The notes beneath the pieces are model-generated. The model worked only from the letters and a program-made list of their open reading frames with translations, was not told the origin of the DNA and made no database searches. A program made the position numbers and the translations under genes. DNA of 64,000 bases from Cinclus cinclus (lineage: Eukaryota > Chordata > Aves > Passeriformes > Cinclidae): positions 5,143,716 to 5,207,715 of the forward strand of contig NC_085056.1 in NCBI RefSeq assembly GCF_963662255.1, in the 5' to 3' direction. Shown in pieces: positions 60,157 to 64,000 of the stretch (position 1 is the first letter of the stretch; each line of letters starts with the position of its first letter).

Positions 60157-62819
60157 TGAGATGTTCCCAAACTCATTTCATTTTTGTATTTGGATCATAC
60201 TGGACTTGGGATGGTGAGCTGTGTTGTTGGTTGCTGTTGGTTATTATTATTAAAAATATACATCTTTGGTTCCAAGGGTTGCAATAATTCATTAGTGATA
60301 AGCTGCTTGTACTGTTTAAAGCAAATAAATAAATAAATATCTGAGCTGTTTTACAGTTTCCAAGGTGCTTATCTGCTGTATGTGACTTTCCGGCTAGTTT
60401 GGTATCTGCTTTCCATGCCCTTTGCCTTTAGATCTGCATTTAGGAGACAGGGAAAAAAAGTCTGTATTTGGAGGTGAAAAATCCTACATCTCTACATCAA
60501 CTCCCAGGTGTTTCTAGAGTATGAATTTACTGTACTTTTGCATAGAGAGTATGTTTAAGTTGTGAAGTTTCTCTCCTGGGACACCTGGAGGAGATAGCAG
60601 AGGGATCTACATGGGGATAGTGGACAGAAAGGTAGAAGCTGAGTATGATTAAGGTCTTCTAGAAGTGAACTCAGCTAATAATTTTAGATACATAGATATT
60701 AACTTGGTATATAATTATAATTCTGTAATTATTATACCTATGTAGTAATGGGCACATTCAATGAGGACAGATTCTGCAAAAGAGAATAGGGAAATGGGAG
60801 TGAGTAAAGTGTAACAGATCCTTCTTGGCAGGGAGACAGCAAGATGTCATTTGTCTCATCAGCAGAAAACAGAATTACTTAGAAAAGCTGCAGTTTTTGT
60901 CCTTTATTCCATCAAATGAGGCACTGGAAGTGGGAGGGCTGTGTTATGTACTGTGGGCAGGACTTGCCTTAGCAATGATGTACTTTGGGACTGAGAGTGC
61001 AGTCTTTTGGGTTCCTCAGTCTTGCTCTGCTCTGTTGTTTCCCTAAAGCTCTGTCCAAATTCCTATCATATAAAGCTTTCCTCAAGAGGTACAAAACCCA
61101 AGGACAACCCACACCCGATTTTCATCCCATTTAGCAGGACAAATTACAGTATGTGTGCATTGTCCTGGAGTTGGTGCTGGCCCCTGAAATAAAATCTGTT
61201 TTCAAAATAAGTTTTTTGCATGGTCAAACTGAAGATATTATTTTCTATGAGTTGTTATAGAGTGGCTCATGAGATCTAGGTTGTTTTAAATTAATGGTTT
61301 TATCACAAGGAAAAGGAAATGTAGAGCTTTGCTTTCAATCGTTTATGAAATCTCTTATTTTTTTTTTTAAACTACTTATGATAGTGGGGATTAATTATAC
61401 AGATCCACTCTATTTTGGTTGGTGTCCTTTGACATAAGGGTCAAATACAGAATGTGTCCTGTCTTCTTTGCTGTAATATATGCTCTGCTTCCCAAGTAGG
61501 GAAATACCATTTAATCTCATTATGGATTCATGGTCTTTTTCTTTTTTTTTTAATGTAGAGCTAATAGAAAAGACAACAAATTAATGCTCATATCATCTCT
61601 CTGGAGTTCAAGCAGATGTCTTTGACTTTTTCATTCACTAAGAGAAATTGGTGGCAAATATTTTTAATTTGATATTGAGTGTGCTAAAAAGCTACTCAGG
61701 ACTGAGGAAGTTCAATCATTTACCTGTGCAGTAACACCTTCTTTACCATGCATTTGAAACTCAGGGAATAAAGTGGATTTTCTTACTTTTGGATAGTATC
61801 ACCCACAAATGCTGCAGCAAGACTTTTAATTCCTCTCAACAGAGGAGAAATTAACTTTGTAAGGGGAAATGATGCCTTGAGTGGCTAGGAAGGTCGAGTC
61901 AAAGGCAGAGTAAAAGATCTGCAGATCTTGGGCTGGTCATATTGTCACTGTAAGAGAAAGTAGTACCTAGTAACCCAAAATAATCGCAGACTTTAAGAGG
62001 GAACATTACAGGCTCCTCTTGAATTCATCACTGAGCATCATGAGCATCATGCCAGGTAATTTCTCAGCCCCACGGGCAGCTTGTTCAGTAAATCCTTTGT
62101 AATCTTTCCCTATACCAGCCAGTGATAAGAAACAAAGAAACCTCCCCTTATCTACCAGTTAAAAATAATCTTTAGGAATTGAGAGGTAGCTCTGCCAACA
62201 TCCAGAGGAAGGGTGCAACACTGGCCAGTATTACATGCATTAATATCTGTTTAAAAATGAGAGAGAATGAAAAACAGGCCTGGAACTTGCAAGAATCACA
62301 ACATCTCCCAGCTGAGATATGTATTAGAAAGGAAAGAAACAATAAGATGAATAATTTTCCAAATGTTGGAACACTTCCCACCACTCCAGTCTGATGCAGT
62401 TTGGTTCAGAGGGGCTAGGATGTGCAGAAAGAAATAAAGTCACAAATTGGCACACAAGTGGTTGCATTCACTAGTTTAAATGAGATCTGGTAATAAGAAA
62501 TATACCCACTGATAACTTAAAAAGGAGGTGATACCCCTTCAGCAAAAATAAAATCAAATTCTATGTTTATGGGCAGGGCAGCAGACCCAGCTGTTGGTCA
62601 CAGCTCCAGCTGTTTCTGAGGCCTGTTGAGAACACCAAGTTTTAATGCAGCAAAGTCAGACTAAATGTAATGCATGCCCATAAGTTTCATCCTAGAAAGG
62701 ATATATTGAACATGTAGATCAAGGCCATAATCTGTAAAAAAATTCATAGTGCTCTCTTAGAGATGCTGCTGTACATCTGAACGAATGTTACAGGACTGAA
62801 TAAAGTTCCTCATTTTACA
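60157..62819. other. non-coding DNA, nothing recognised
   Basis: No gene. Contains a short AAAT array at 60323-60340 and a T-rich tract at about 61357-61368. A small direct repeat, TGAGCATCA twice, lies at 62033-62050. Confidence 0.5.
60323..60340. repeat. (AAAT)n short microsatellite
   Basis: About four AAAT units, a minor simple repeat. It lies about 170 bp downstream of the hairpin-repeat fragment ending near 60156. Confidence 0.9.
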
Positions 62820-63030
62820 CGGGGAAAATCTAATCCACAGGCTTTGTTCTCTCTAACATTGCACATATTTAAAGTATAATATATAATTTTAAGCTGTGTA
62901 TTATGTATCCATTAGAATGTTTGTAGGATAAATAAAACATTTGCATGATAAAGCGGACGAGCAATTCGGAGACATTTTTGGTCTCCTGGGTAAATTTGAA
63001 TTTAAGCAGGTATTGTTATGCATTTTTCAG
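62820..63030. promoter_or_regulatory. candidate conserved non-coding element
   Basis: Repeat-free stretch with an octamer-type ATTTGCAT at 62939-62946. It is followed at once by three CpGs within 16 bp (GCGGACGAGCAATTCGG, 62953-62969). In a CpG-depleted genome such a kept group suggests constraint or lack of germline methylation. TTATGCATTT near 63017 adds another POU-like core. Conservation is inferred. Confidence 0.45.
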
Positions 63031-64000
63031 AAGTGTACATTGAGAGAAGAACTTTCTTGAAGTATTATACCAATACCCCAGAACATTTAAGCTTCATAAA
63101 CTGCTTAACTTGTGTTTTCTTAATACTCTTGTAGTTTAAAGGAGCTGAAATATTTTATTATTCTTTAAAATCATGTTCTCTTCAACTTCTCCACCAAACT
63201 TCAAGCAGATGCTTATGAACAATTTACGGAATAAACCCCAAAAGAAATGTTTATCAGTGGAAACATGGACACAGTATTTACCATGGCAATGAGGTACACG
63301 CAACTCCAATGCCACATTTAGAATCAAAATGACAATACCTCACTTACCTGGAACATAGGACATGAGGATACCAACTCTGTCATCAATCTTTGGTTATATT
63401 TCATCAGAGAAGATGCTTGAGATAGTCTAGGGAGCTATAGTAATTATTAAACCAGACCATTATTTTGCTTACTCCTAAAAGGGTCGTGACAGTTTTTCAC
63501 GTGAAATCAATCTCAAGATTAAAAAGAAAAACAACTTTATGATAAAAGAAGAAAGGTAATTTAAATAACTGATTATGTGAAGGTGGTACAGAAAAATTAT
63601 CCTTTCTGCTCACACTCTTCAGTAGCTCTGTAGGAAACATGTGCAGCTTGTGGTGAGATTGTTTAAAATGCCAGACTGCCCCCAGGCACACTGGTGGTGC
63701 CTTTGTTTGTGTCACTGCAGCCATTAAACAGCTTAGCCTGGAGAGCTAATGAAGAAGAGGCTATTGTGAAGTTCATTGTGGGAATGATCCACAATGATGG
63801 ATCCACAGTGAAAGGGACAAATCCAGGAGTGGGAAGTGAAAACGCCAATTGCAATTTGGTTTTTATCTTTATTTTCAAAATCACGAAAGTTAAGTTACAT
63901 AGGTGCTCTTGTCGCATCCCATGGACCAGTAAATTCAGCAGCCCGGAGCCAGGAATGCTCTGGTTGCTGAGTGCTTTGTGGCTGTCTTAAGGAGCAGGAT
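63031..64000. other. non-coding DNA, nothing recognised
   Basis: No gene. Frames at 63694-63990 (plus, 98 codons) and 63663-63917 (minus, 84 codons) overlap on opposite strands and match nothing I know. Confidence 0.5.

Noticed and set aside
1..64000. CRISPR array, operon or prokaryotic mobile system
   Set aside because: No regularly spaced repeats, no ribosome-binding sites or dense coding; CR1 and CpG depletion show vertebrate DNA.

Overview
The window is vertebrate nuclear DNA, most likely from a bird and probably from an AT-rich, gene-poor part of a large chromosome. The best lineage marker is a 5'-truncated CR1 LINE at about 18365-18737, which has the avian CR1 3' end and its degenerate ATTCTGTG-type tail. 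Worn MIR-like SINEs and old palindromic repeats of a type I associate with bird, crocodile and turtle DNA fit this. CpG is strongly depleted, microsatellites are few, and there is no bacterial gene organisation: no operons, ribosome-binding sites, tRNA or rRNA.

I find no protein-coding gene. The longest open frames (up to about 175 codons) lie in locally GC-rich or compositionally biased DNA. They show no domain I recognise and often have equally long frames on the opposite strand. Short exons cannot be excluded by eye, so the window is either a gene desert or the interior of a large intron.

Layout. 1-2.5 kb is plain AT-rich DNA. 2.5-2.9 kb holds two MIR-like SINE pieces in opposite orientation plus a hairpin-repeat fragment. 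3.9 kb has a near-perfect 30-bp tandem duplication. 6.75 kb has a TAA microsatellite. 15.2-15.6 kb and 19.56-19.93 kb look like conserved non-coding elements rich in homeodomain cores, and the CR1 copy lies between them. 26.2 kb has a recognisable hairpin repeat. 28.1-29.9 kb is the densest block of enhancer-like sequence, with nested palindromes around POU/homeodomain-type cores. Smaller candidates lie at 34.1, 40.5, 41.2, 43.5, 44.4, 56.6, 59.8 and 62.9 kb. A GC-richer patch lies at 51.9-52.4 kb, another MIR piece at 54.8 kb and a long poly-T tract at 58.5 kb.

Overall reading (inference): the window may be cis-regulatory landscape for a developmental gene outside it, with scattered TAAT-, octamer- and SOX-type motif clusters in old, lightly repeat-invaded DNA. 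All conserved-element calls rest on sequence texture and motif content, not on an alignment, and need multi-species comparison. I saw no clear new genetic system. The most interesting signals are the motif-dense islands and the old hairpin repeats, one of which lies beside such an island.
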